Of a stretch of DNA of 5,730 bases, positions 1-4,737 are shown one piece after another. How positions within the stretch are numbered: position 1 is the first letter of the stretch; each line of letters starts with the position of its first letter. The notes beneath the pieces are model-generated. The model did not search any database. It was not told where the DNA came from and saw only the letters and a program-made list of their open reading frames with translations. The stretch is from Candidatus Portnoyibacteriota bacterium (lineage in GTDB: Bacteria; Patescibacteriota; Minisyncoccia; RBG-13-40-8-A; JAUWHN01). The stretch spans positions 1-5,730 of the forward strand of contig JAUWHN010000010.1 of assembly GCA_030605865.1 (NCBI GenBank), written 5' to 3'. Both the position numbers and the translations under genes were made by a program.

Positions 1-1139
1 TCGGCTTGTTGTTGGATTTTTCTTTCTGATTCTTGAGGGGTTAGTTCCAGAGTTTCCTTAATAAAGGAAACCGTCCTGCCAAAGTAGAGTGGGCGAAGAG
101 CTCGGATGATAGTTATTTTAGAGCTGGTTTTGTCGTAAGCATTGATTGCTTCGTAAAGGATTTTAGCCCAGAGGTCAGGTTTGATATTTAGAACCTTTTT
201 TTCAAAATACATTCTTTCTAATTCTTTATAAGTTGAAGCTGAAAGGTATTTTTGGAGGGTTTCATAATAAAGAGAGAATTCATAAAGACTTTTTTCTTTT
301 AGGTCTTTATAGTCTATAGAAAGTTTTTGGGGCTGGGCATGGTTTTTGAGCTGATGAAGAACAGGTGGCATAGAAACAAATAAGTTTTTAAGCCATTCTT
401 TTTTATTTCTGGTGATTAAGCGAAAACAAGTATCAGCTACCTGGAAGAACATTGAGCCTAGTTTCGGGGTGCTGGGTTTGTGGATTTTGTTTTGAAGATC
501 TGCTTGGGCGATTTTGAAATCACCAAAAATAGCATTTAGGGTTAGGAGAAGATCTGCCCCATAATTTTTTATATTTTTGGTCCAATTTTGTTTGAGCAAA
601 TGGTCAATAAGGATTCTTGAAAAAGCAAATTCGCCACCTATGGGTTGACGAGCATTGACCCCTAAAAGTCCATAAATCAAAGGATAACAAATATGATTAG
701 TTATAGAACCGTCGTATTCATTGCGGTTATAAAAAGGCAGAATAAAGTCATAACCCTTTTCAATTGGCCGGCCAAGTTTTTTAATCCATTCCGGGGTGAT
801 GCTTTTTAAATCAGCATCAACAATAATCACGATTTTTCCGTCTAATTTTACTGCTTTTTTGAAAAAATTATAAAGATTATTTCCTTTGCCCCGAACTTCC
901 GGTGGAGTAGATATATAAATTTTAGGTGTAGTTGTTTTTATTCCCAAAAAAGCCTTTTTAGTGTTGTCGGGCGAATTATTATCAGCATTAATAATCACAT
1001 TTTTTGAACGTGAGAAATATTTTCTTAAACCTAAATCAACCTGTTTGGTTACAAACCCAATAGCATCCGCTTCGTTATAGGAAGGGATACCAACAATAAT
1101 ATCAGCCTTTTTAATTCTAGAGGAAAAGTAGTTGAGCAT
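1..1139 (-). CDS. GT-A glycosyltransferase, mannosylglycerate/glucosylglycerate synthase-like (3' end outside window)
   Basis: Reading down from the ATG at 1139, 379 codons are open to the window edge with no stop. The protein has a GT-A fold pattern: nucleotide-sugar-binding start PSYNE at residues 19-23, NADNNSPDNT at 51-60, RGKGNN at 83-88, the metal-binding DxD as DADL at 108-111, the acceptor-loop motif QPIGGEFAFS at about 165-174, YGAD ending at D196, and H220, a likely third metal ligand. The C-terminal part (PDLWAKILYEA, then RALRPLYFGR) is alpha-helical and resembles the tail of mannosylglycerate synthase (family GT78). That enzyme is about 400 residues, so little should be missing. 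Family members move a sugar from a nucleotide-sugar to glycerate-type acceptors, making compatible solutes or glycolipid precursors; the acceptor here cannot be read from sequence. No signal peptide or membrane segment is seen. It starts 4 bases after the prfA stop without a Shine-Dalgarno sequence, so translation is probably coupled. Family confident, substrate not. Confidence 0.85.
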   Translation of the reverse strand, partial: MLNYFSSRIKKADIIVGIPSYNEADAIGFVTKQVDLGLRKYFSRSKNVIINADNNSPDNTKKAFLGIKTTTPKIYISTPPEVRGKGNNLYNFFKKAVKLDGKIVIIVDADLKSITPEWIKKLGRPIEKGYDFILPFYNRNEYDGSITNHICYPLIYGLLGVNARQPIGGEFAFSRILIDHLLKQNWTKNIKNYGADLLLTLNAIFGDFKIAQADLQNKIHKPSTPKLGSMFFQVADTCFRLITRNKKEWLKNLFVSMPPVLHQLKNHAQPQKLSIDYKDLKEKSLYEFSLYYETLQKYLSASTYKELERMYFEKKVLNIKPDLWAKILYEAINAYDKTSSKITIIRALRPLYFGRTVSFIKETLELTPQESERKIQQQA

Positions 1140-1143
1140 AATA

Positions 1144-1863
1144 TTATTTGGGCCGAAATGCCCTGATGATTGGTTTTAAATTTCCGTCAAGAATGCTCTC
1201 AAGATTGTGCCATTTTTTATTGATACGGTGATCGGTTATTCTGTCTTGGGGGAAATTGTAGGTTCTAATTTTTTCACTTCTTTCTCCGGTTCCTATCTGT
1301 TGACGGCGAACAGCGCCTTCTTTTTTTAGCTCCTGTTCTATTTGTCTGGCATAAAGTTTAGAGCGTAAAACTTTCAATGCCGTTTCCCTGTTGGCTATTT
1401 GAGTTCTTTCTTGTTGAGACGATGTCATTATTCCGGTAGGAATATGAATAATTCTGACTGCTGATTCTCGCTTATTAACATATTGACCTCCGGGACCAGA
1501 GGATCGATAAACATCAATTCTTAAATTTTTAGGATTTATTTTAACCTTTTCTTTTTCAATTTGATGAAGAACTGCAACTGTTGCCGTAGAAGTATGGACT
1601 CGCCCTCCTTTTTCAGTTTTGGGAATGCGCTGAACCCGGTGAACTCCGCTTTCTTGTTTCATATAAGAATAGACATCGCTGTTTTTGAGCTCAAAAACAA
1701 TTTCTTTATAGCCATTAATACTGGTTCGATTTGAGCTTAGCAGAACAACTTTCCAGTTCTGCTTTTCAGCAAATCGAGTATACATTCTAAAAAGATCTGC
1801 GGCAAAGAGAGCTGCTTCTTCGCCGCCGGTTCCAGCCCTTATTTCTATTATAACATTTTTCAT
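1144..1863 (-). CDS. prfA: Peptide chain release factor 1, short form lacking domain 1
   Basis: RF1 ends translation at UAA and UAG by reading the stop codon and triggering peptidyl-tRNA hydrolysis. This 239-residue protein carries domain 2 with the EIRAGTGGEEAALFAADLFRMY block at the start, the stop-codon reading motif PxT as P81-K82-T83 followed by HTS at 90-92, and domain 3 with the catalytic GGQ at 125-127 inside SSGPGGQYVN. RF2 would have SPF instead of PxT, so the RF1 call is firm. TYNFPQDRITDHRI at 201-214 is the usual C-terminal signature. Normal RF1 is about 360 residues; the N-terminal domain of roughly 105 residues is missing. The rpmE stop codon lies in the same frame two codons before this ATG, so no longer start exists. 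There is no good ribosome binding site: the nearest AAAGG ends 16 bases before the ATG. No prmC methyltransferase gene is seen next to it; a glycosyltransferase follows instead. Confidence 0.95.
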   Translation of the reverse strand: MKNVIIEIRAGTGGEEAALFAADLFRMYTRFAEKQNWKVVLLSSNRTSINGYKEIVFELKNSDVYSYMKQESGVHRVQRIPKTEKGGRVHTSTATVAVLHQIEKEKVKINPKNLRIDVYRSSGPGGQYVNKRESAVRIIHIPTGIMTSSQQERTQIANRETALKVLRSKLYARQIEQELKKEGAVRRQQIGTGERSEKIRTYNFPQDRITDHRINKKWHNLESILDGNLKPIIRAFRPK

Positions 1864-1869
1864 ATTCTG

Positions 1870-2097
1870 TTATTTTTCGCCTTTTTTTATTTTTTGTTTC
1901 TTTTCTAATCTTCTTTTGAATTTTTCTACCCTTCCGGCCGTATCAATAATTTTTTCTTTGCCAGTATAGAAGGGATGGCAGGCACTGCAAATCTCCACCG
2001 TCATTTCCGGCTTAGTGGCTCCGGTTTTAATAACATTTCCGCAACTACAGCGGATTATGGCGTTGGGATAGTATTTAGGATGGATGTCCTTTTTCAT
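1870..2097 (-). CDS. rpmE: 50S ribosomal protein bL31, zinc-binding type
   Basis: bL31 sits on the large subunit central protuberance and forms a bridge to the small subunit. The 75-residue product begins MKKDIHPKYY, the classic L31 start, and has four zinc-ligand cysteines C17, C19, C37 and C40 in CSCGN and CSACHPFYTGK contexts, so this is the zinc-dependent paralogue rather than the cysteine-free one. GGRV of other bacteria appears here as AGRV. The tail is extended and basic (EKKQKIKKGEK). Its ATG overlaps the TGA of the upstream membrane protein gene as ATGA, which points to translational coupling. The stop is UAA followed by C, 6 bases before prfA and in the same frame. rpmE next to prfA is a common bacterial arrangement. 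Confidence 0.97.
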   Translation of the reverse strand: MKKDIHPKYYPNAIIRCSCGNVIKTGATKPEMTVEICSACHPFYTGKEKIIDTAGRVEKFKRRLEKKQKIKKGEK

Positions 2098-2504
2098 TTT
2101 TCTTGAAGCAGTTTCCCAACCAACTTAATAATCTCACTTCCAAAGAAAATCACCGTCACTCCGCTGAAAGTCACGCTAAGCTGATCAGGGATTTTAATAA
2201 TAAGGTCAAAGATATAAAGTGTATAAATAAAAAATGTAAAAGCCCAAAAGAAATAGACAAAGAATTCACCTTTTCTAACCCTATAAACTCCATTTCGCCA
2301 TTTTATAAGTCTATTGTGGATAGCGTAGGTAACCAATATTAAAAGATAAATAGCGGTCATTTCAAAAAGCACTGCTTGAAAGCCAAACATTTCTAAAGTC
2401 AGCCAGCCTACCTGAAAAACAGTAGCTATCATAGACGCCCAAAATAGCGTCCTATTCTTGGTCGCCCGCCTTTTGGCTATTAAATTAGCATCATTGTTTG
2501 TCAT
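2094..2504 (-). CDS. Hypothetical four-helix integral membrane protein
   Basis: I do not recognise this 136-residue protein. It has four clear hydrophobic segments at about residues 19-39, 44-63, 81-104 and 109-127. Positive residues cluster at the N-terminus (KRRATKNR), in the loop between helices 2 and 3 (HNRLIKWRNGVYRVRKGE) and at the C-terminus, so the positive-inside rule gives both ends in the cytoplasm. No catalytic motif or conserved polar residue within a helix stands out. It is probably a real gene: the topology is regular, it has its own extended -10 promoter, and its TGA overlaps the rpmE ATG. The ATG at 2504 is the first after that promoter and would have a leader of only about 6 bases. 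It is the first gene of the rpmE-prfA-glycosyltransferase operon. A role in membrane or ribosome biology would be pure guesswork. Confidence 0.75.
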   Translation of the reverse strand: MTNNDANLIAKRRATKNRTLFWASMIATVFQVGWLTLEMFGFQAVLFEMTAIYLLILVTYAIHNRLIKWRNGVYRVRKGEFFVYFFWAFTFFIYTLYIFDLIIKIPDQLSVTFSGVTVIFFGSEIIKLVGKLLQEK

Positions 2505-2516
2505 GATTCTTATTTA

Positions 2517-2545
2517 ATAATATCATTATTCTTGTCAGGGGGCAA
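2517..2545 (-). promoter_or_regulatory. Extended -10 promoter for the minus-strand membrane protein-rpmE-prfA operon
   Basis: On the minus strand, -35 TTGCCC (2545-2540), a 17-base spacer and -10 TATTAT (2522-2517) with an upstream TG (2525-2524) give a TGaTATTAT extended -10. Transcription should begin near 2510, leaving only about 6 bases before the ATG at 2504. The spacing and extended -10 match sigma-70-type promoters; the start site itself is inferred. Confidence 0.6.
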
Positions 2546-2548
2546 TAG

Positions 2549-2577
2549 TTGTGCTATGTTTTTAGAGATGGTATACT
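2549..2577 (+). promoter_or_regulatory. Extended -10 promoter for the rpsB-tsf-tRNA operon
   Basis: The box TGgTATACT (TG at 2569-2570, -10 hexamer 2572-2577) is a near-consensus extended -10. A weak -35, TTGTGC, lies at 2549-2554 with a 17-base spacer. The usual start site 7 bases past the -10 falls on 2584, the A of the rpsB ATG, so a leaderless mRNA is predicted. Its -35 is only 3 bases from the -35 of the divergent minus-strand promoter, so the two may compete or be co-regulated. Confidence 0.65.
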
Positions 2578-2583
2578 ATTTAT

Positions 2584-3321
2584 ATGATTGAAGCAGACTT
2601 AGAAGAAAAACTTACTAAAAAAGAAGAAATCCTCATTAAGAAAATGGCTGAGGCCGGGGTTCATTTTGGCCACAAAAAATCAAGAAAGAATCCCAAAATG
2701 GATCCTTATATTCATATTTTAAGGAGCAATATTTATATAATTGATTTAGTAACTTCAGTGAGGAAATTAGAAGAAGCCCTAAATTTTATAAAAGAAACAG
2801 TTAAAAAAGGAGGGGTGATACTTTTTGTAGGAATTCAGCCCCAAGCGAAGAAGCTCACCCAAGAAGCAGCCGAGGAATGCAATATGCCCTATGTTGTTGA
2901 AAGGTGGCTGGGTGGAACTTTAACCAATTTCAAAACTATCCATAAAAGAATTGAGTATTTGCGTGATTTGGAAAAAAAGAAAAAAGCAAAAGAATTAGAA
3001 AAATATACTAAAAAAGAACAAATGCTTTTTGACCAAGAAATAGAGAAATTAAATAGAAACCTCGGTGGTATAAAAAATCTTGATAAGCTACCGGATGCGG
3101 TTTTAGTTTTGAGCATAAACAAGAATCCAGCAGTTATCAGGGAAGCCCAGCGAAAGAAAATCCCCTTAATAGGCTTAGCTGACACTGATAGTGATCCTAC
3201 CTTAGCCGAGTATCCTATTCCTTCCAACGACGATGCTGTTTCAGCTTTAAAATTTATGTTGGAGCAGGTGAAAAATACTATAATTAAAAACCTGCCTACC
3301 GGCAAGGCAGGTAAAAAATGA
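2584..3321 (+). CDS. rpsB: 30S ribosomal protein uS2
   Basis: uS2 binds the back of the small subunit near uS1 and is needed for initiation. The 245-residue protein shows the S2 hallmarks: AGVHFGH at 24-30, NPKM at 36-39, RWLGGTLTN at 107-115, GGIK at 161-164, LADTDSDP at 198-205 and IPSNDDA at 212-218. Length is normal for the family. An N-terminal stretch of 20 charged residues precedes MAEAGVHFGH. The ATG at 2584 is chosen because the frame is open and it lies exactly at the predicted transcription start; a second in-frame ATG at 2644 is an alternative that would give a 60-base leader, but it has no clear ribosome binding site. The last codons (LPTGKAG, 237-243) come from a palindromic repeat. 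The TGA overlaps the tsf ATG as ATGA, so rpsB and tsf are translationally coupled, as their usual pairing suggests. Confidence 0.97.
   Translation: MIEADLEEKLTKKEEILIKKMAEAGVHFGHKKSRKNPKMDPYIHILRSNIYIIDLVTSVRKLEEALNFIKETVKKGGVILFVGIQPQAKKLTQEAAEECNMPYVVERWLGGTLTNFKTIHKRIEYLRDLEKKKKAKELEKYTKKEQMLFDQEIEKLNRNLGGIKNLDKLPDAVLVLSINKNPAVIREAQRKKIPLIGLADTDSDPTLAEYPIPSNDDAVSALKFMLEQVKNTIIKNLPTGKAGKK
3291..3311. repeat. GC-rich palindromic repeat inside the rpsB 3' end
   Basis: CCTGCCT and AGGCAGG form a 7-base-pair stem around the 7-base loop ACCGGCA. It is much more GC-rich than its surroundings and encodes LPTGKAG at the rpsB C-terminus. It resembles the CCTGCC...GGCAGG dispersed palindromes I recall from Parcubacteria genomes; I cannot confirm other copies within this window. 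It lies just before the tsf start, so in the mRNA the hairpin could affect coupling. It is not followed by a T-run, so it is not a terminator. Confidence 0.6.
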
Positions 3322-3767
3322 TTAAAGCAGAACAAGTTAAAAAATTTAGAGCAAAAACCAGCGCCTCTATGATGGAGTGCAAAAAAGCCCTTGAGGAGAG
3401 CAAGGGGGACGAGGCGCGGGCTTTAGATATTTTGCGTGAAAAAGGGAAAGATATTGCTTTAAAGAAGTCAAAAAGAGAAGCAAAGCAGGGGATTATTGAA
3501 TCCTACATCCATAGCAATAATCAAATGGGGGTGCTTTTGGAGCTTAATTGTGAAACTGATTTTGTTGCTCGTAGCGAAGAATTTAAGAAATTAGCTCATG
3601 ATTTAACCCTTCACATTGCTGGAATGGATTCAAAAGACAAAAAAAGCTTATTAAAAGAACCTTTTGTTAAAGATCTTGATATCACAGTGGCGGATTTAAT
3701 TGAAGAAAAAATAGTGAAATTAGGCGAGAATATTAAGATAGGGAGATTTACGAGATACGAACTATGA
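3318..3767 (+). CDS. tsf: Translation elongation factor Ts, short form
   Basis: EF-Ts exchanges GDP for GTP on EF-Tu. The N-terminal UBA-like domain is clear (KKFRAKTSASMMECKKALEES, residues 8-28), followed by the linker helix and the first half of the core. This includes the essential TDFV at 80-83 in LELNCETDFVARSEEF, whose Asp and Phe wedge into the EF-Tu magnesium site. The C-terminal KEPFVKD (113-119) and KLGENIKIGRFTRYEL (134-149) also match. At 149 residues it is shorter than Thermus EF-Ts (196) and far below the E. coli protein (283). Compared with Thermus, the missing part is the stretch between the LTLHIA helix and EPFVKD, normally about 50 residues with the EGK...I..KI..GR...Y block. 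The start overlaps the rpsB stop and its own TGA overlaps the next ATG, so translation is coupled on both sides. Confidence 0.95.
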   Translation: MIKAEQVKKFRAKTSASMMECKKALEESKGDEARALDILREKGKDIALKKSKREAKQGIIESYIHSNNQMGVLLELNCETDFVARSEEFKKLAHDLTLHIAGMDSKDKKSLLKEPFVKDLDITVADLIEEKIVKLGENIKIGRFTRYEL

Positions 3768-4066
3768 TTATTCTTTCTAAAATAATTTTTTTATTAAGCA
3801 TTCTTGGGATTGCATTTATTGTTTTTCGAAAACTCCCAGCCCTTGCTCACTTGCCCACGGAATCTTCAGTTGGAAAATTTTCCTTTAAAGCAATTTTTAT
3901 TTGGCCAGGAAATATCATAAAGCAATTTATCTCAAGTAATTTTTTTCAGGGTACTATTTTAGGAAATTTAGAAAAATCTTTACGGAAGTTCAAAATCTTA
4001 ACCTTAAAAATTGATAATATTTTAGGCAAGTTTATCAGAAAATTTAAAAAGAACTCTGATGCCTAA
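3764..4066 (+). CDS. Small membrane-anchored protein of unknown function
   Basis: This 100-residue protein has one hydrophobic segment at about residues 3-21, followed by RK, so it is likely anchored by its N-terminus. It looks like an uncleaved anchor, since no signal peptidase site is obvious. The remainder is basic, and from residue 70 on (LEKSLRKFKILTLKIDNILGKFIRKFKK) it could form an amphipathic helix. The anchor plus a (K/R)xLTLKxxN motif reminds me of small single-helix proteins in Patescibacteria genomes; that is memory, not a search. It starts within the tsf stop (ATGA) and ends one base before tRNA-Thr, so it is embedded in the translation operon and its mRNA 3' end is probably set by RNase P cleavage of that tRNA. 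Function unknown. Confidence 0.75.
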   Translation: MIILSKIIFLLSILGIAFIVFRKLPALAHLPTESSVGKFSFKAIFIWPGNIIKQFISSNFFQGTILGNLEKSLRKFKILTLKIDNILGKFIRKFKKNSDA

Positions 4067-4067
4067 T

Positions 4068-4139
4068 GCCCACCTAGCTTAATGGTAGAGCAACGCTTTT
4101 GTAAAGCGTAGGTTGTCAGTTCGATTCTGACGGTGGGCT
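4068..4139 (+). tRNA. tRNA-Thr(UGU)
   Basis: The cloverleaf is complete: acceptor GCCCACC with GGTGGGC, D stem GCTT with GAGC (one G-T pair), anticodon stem ACGCT with AGCGT around loop TTTGTAA (anticodon TGT), T stem GTCAG with CTGAC around TTCGATT, and discriminator T73. CCA is not encoded, so a CCA-adding enzyme is required. It starts one base after the stop of the preceding coding gene and is presumably cut from the rpsB operon transcript. Confidence 0.97.
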
Positions 4140-4153
4140 TTAAGATCTATTAT

Positions 4154-4235
4154 GGGCGCGTCGGATAGCGGCAATTCCACCTCTCTGTAAAAGAGGTGCC
4201 TTCGGGCTTCGGAGGTTCGAGTCCTCCCGCGCCCA
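4154..4235 (+). tRNA. tRNA-Tyr(GUA)
   Basis: A class II tRNA: acceptor GGGCGCG with CGCGCCC, anticodon stem CCTCT with AGAGG around loop CTGTAAA (anticodon GTA), a long variable arm with a GCC-TTCG-GGC hairpin, T stem GGAGG with CCTCC around TTCGAGT, and discriminator A73. CCA is not encoded. The long variable arm with anticodon GTA is diagnostic for bacterial tRNA-Tyr. Confidence 0.97.
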
Positions 4236-4268
4236 CATAGAAAATAGATTTGTCCCCACTTTTTAAAT

Positions 4269-4342
4269 GCCTAGGTAGCTCAGTTGGTTAGAGCACTTCA
4301 TTGGTAATGAAGAGGTCGGCGGTTCAAATCCGCCCCTAGGCT
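4269..4342 (+). tRNA. tRNA-Thr(GGU)
   Basis: Acceptor GCCTAGG pairs with CCTAGGC. The D arm is GCTC...GAGC. Anticodon stem CTTCA pairs with TGAAG around loop TTGGTAA (anticodon GGT). T stem GGCGG pairs with CCGCC around TTCAAAT, and the discriminator is T73. CCA is not encoded. With the UGU isoacceptor at 4068, it covers the threonine codon box except possibly ACG. The rpmG ATG follows only 4 bases after the mature 3' end. Confidence 0.97.
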
Positions 4343-4346
4343 TATT

Positions 4347-4505
4347 ATGAAACGGGAATTTATAGTCAAAATGGTTTGCGATAAATGCAAACGCATAAAT
4401 TACTATACTCGGCGAAATAGAAAAACAGTCGAGCGCAAATTAGAATACAAAAAATTTTGTAAGTGGTGCAGAAAGCATACTTTACATAAAGAAGGGAAAA
4501 AGTAA
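4347..4505 (+). CDS. rpmG: 50S ribosomal protein bL33
   Basis: bL33 is a small zinc-ribbon protein of the large subunit near the E site. The 52-residue product starts MKREFIVKMVCDKCKRINYYT and has two CxxC pairs, C11/C14 and C38/C41, so this is the zinc-binding form; TRRNRK and the KFCKWCRKHTLHKE tail are typical. Length is normal (49-55). The ATG at 4347 lies 4 bases after tRNA-Thr(GGU) and the TAA ends 3 bases before tRNA-Trp. The only Shine-Dalgarno-like AGG lies within the tRNA acceptor strand (4338-4340). If both tRNAs are processed, the mRNA is nearly free of untranslated sequence. rpmG in a tRNA-rich stretch near the secE-nusG region is common in bacteria; here secE does not follow. 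Confidence 0.95.
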   Translation: MKREFIVKMVCDKCKRINYYTRRNRKTVERKLEYKKFCKWCRKHTLHKEGKK

Positions 4506-4508
4506 TAT

Positions 4509-4582
4509 GGGTCCGTGGTGAAGTGGTATCACGAGAGTCTCCAAAACTCTAGTCGGGGGTTCAATCCCCTCCGGACCTGCCA
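4509..4582 (+). tRNA. tRNA-Trp(CCA), with encoded CCA end
   Basis: Acceptor GGGTCCG pairs with CGGACCT, with a G1-T72 wobble at the end. D stem GTGA pairs with TCAC. Anticodon stem AGAGT pairs with ACTCT around loop CTCCAAA (anticodon CCA). T stem GGGGG pairs with CCCTC (one G-T pair) around TTCAATC. Discriminator G73 is the tryptophan identity base. CCA is encoded at 4580-4582, unlike in the other three tRNAs here. Many bacteria have A1-U72, so G1-U72 is a small oddity. It begins 3 bases after the rpmG stop and is the last gene before the operon terminator. Confidence 0.95.
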
Positions 4583-4588
4583 GATTCT

Positions 4589-4623
4589 AAAATAGCGACA
4601 TCCGATGTCGCTATTTTAATTTC
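4589..4623 (+). terminator. Intrinsic terminator of the rpsB-tRNA-rpmG-tRNA-Trp operon
   Basis: A perfect 12-base-pair stem, AAAATAGCGACA with TGTCGCTATTTT, around the loop TCCGA ends at 4617 and runs into AATTTC. The T-rich 3' arm serves as the U-tract. The A-rich 5' arm means it could also act on minus-strand transcripts. It starts 6 bases after the encoded CCA of tRNA-Trp. Confidence 0.85.
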
Positions 4624-4651
4624 AAGTTTTTCTTTGGTGCTAAATTTTTTT

Positions 4652-4686
4652 AAAAAAAGAGCTGAATCAGGCTATTGATTCAGCTC
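4652..4686 (-). terminator. Intrinsic terminator of the gam-like gene
   Basis: On the minus strand, GAGCTGAATCA and TGATTCAGCTC form a perfect 11-base-pair stem (4659-4669 with 4676-4686) with a 6-base loop, followed by seven Ts (4658-4652). It lies about 50 bases after the gam-like stop and faces the plus-strand terminator at 4589, so the two converging operons are insulated from each other. Confidence 0.9.
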
Positions 4687-4737
4687 CAGAGAGCAATTTA
4701 GCTGTTTGATGGTCATTATGTCTTGGGTGATGATTTT

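Noticed and set aside
2103..2342. Open frame on the plus strand, 79 codons
   Set aside because: It lies wholly antisense to the four-helix membrane protein gene, whose hydrophobic topology and overlap with rpmE are far more gene-like; the plus-strand peptide shows no domain.
3291..3311. Palindrome at the rpsB end as a terminator between rpsB and tsf
   Set aside because: It is not followed by a T-run, and the rpsB stop overlaps the tsf start, so termination there would be lethal to the coupling.
2889..3335. Open frame on the minus strand, 148 codons
   Set aside because: Antisense to rpsB, which is unmistakable; the peptide is a low-complexity Phe/Ser-rich shadow.
4068..4342. Regularly spaced similar units that could suggest a repeat array or CRISPR
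   Set aside because: Each unit folds into a complete tRNA with a different anticodon; there is no identical repeat and no spacer pattern.
4644..4658. T-run followed by A-run as a possible replication origin or bent-DNA site
   Set aside because: It is explained by the U-tract of the gam-like terminator on the minus strand; no DnaA boxes were seen nearby.
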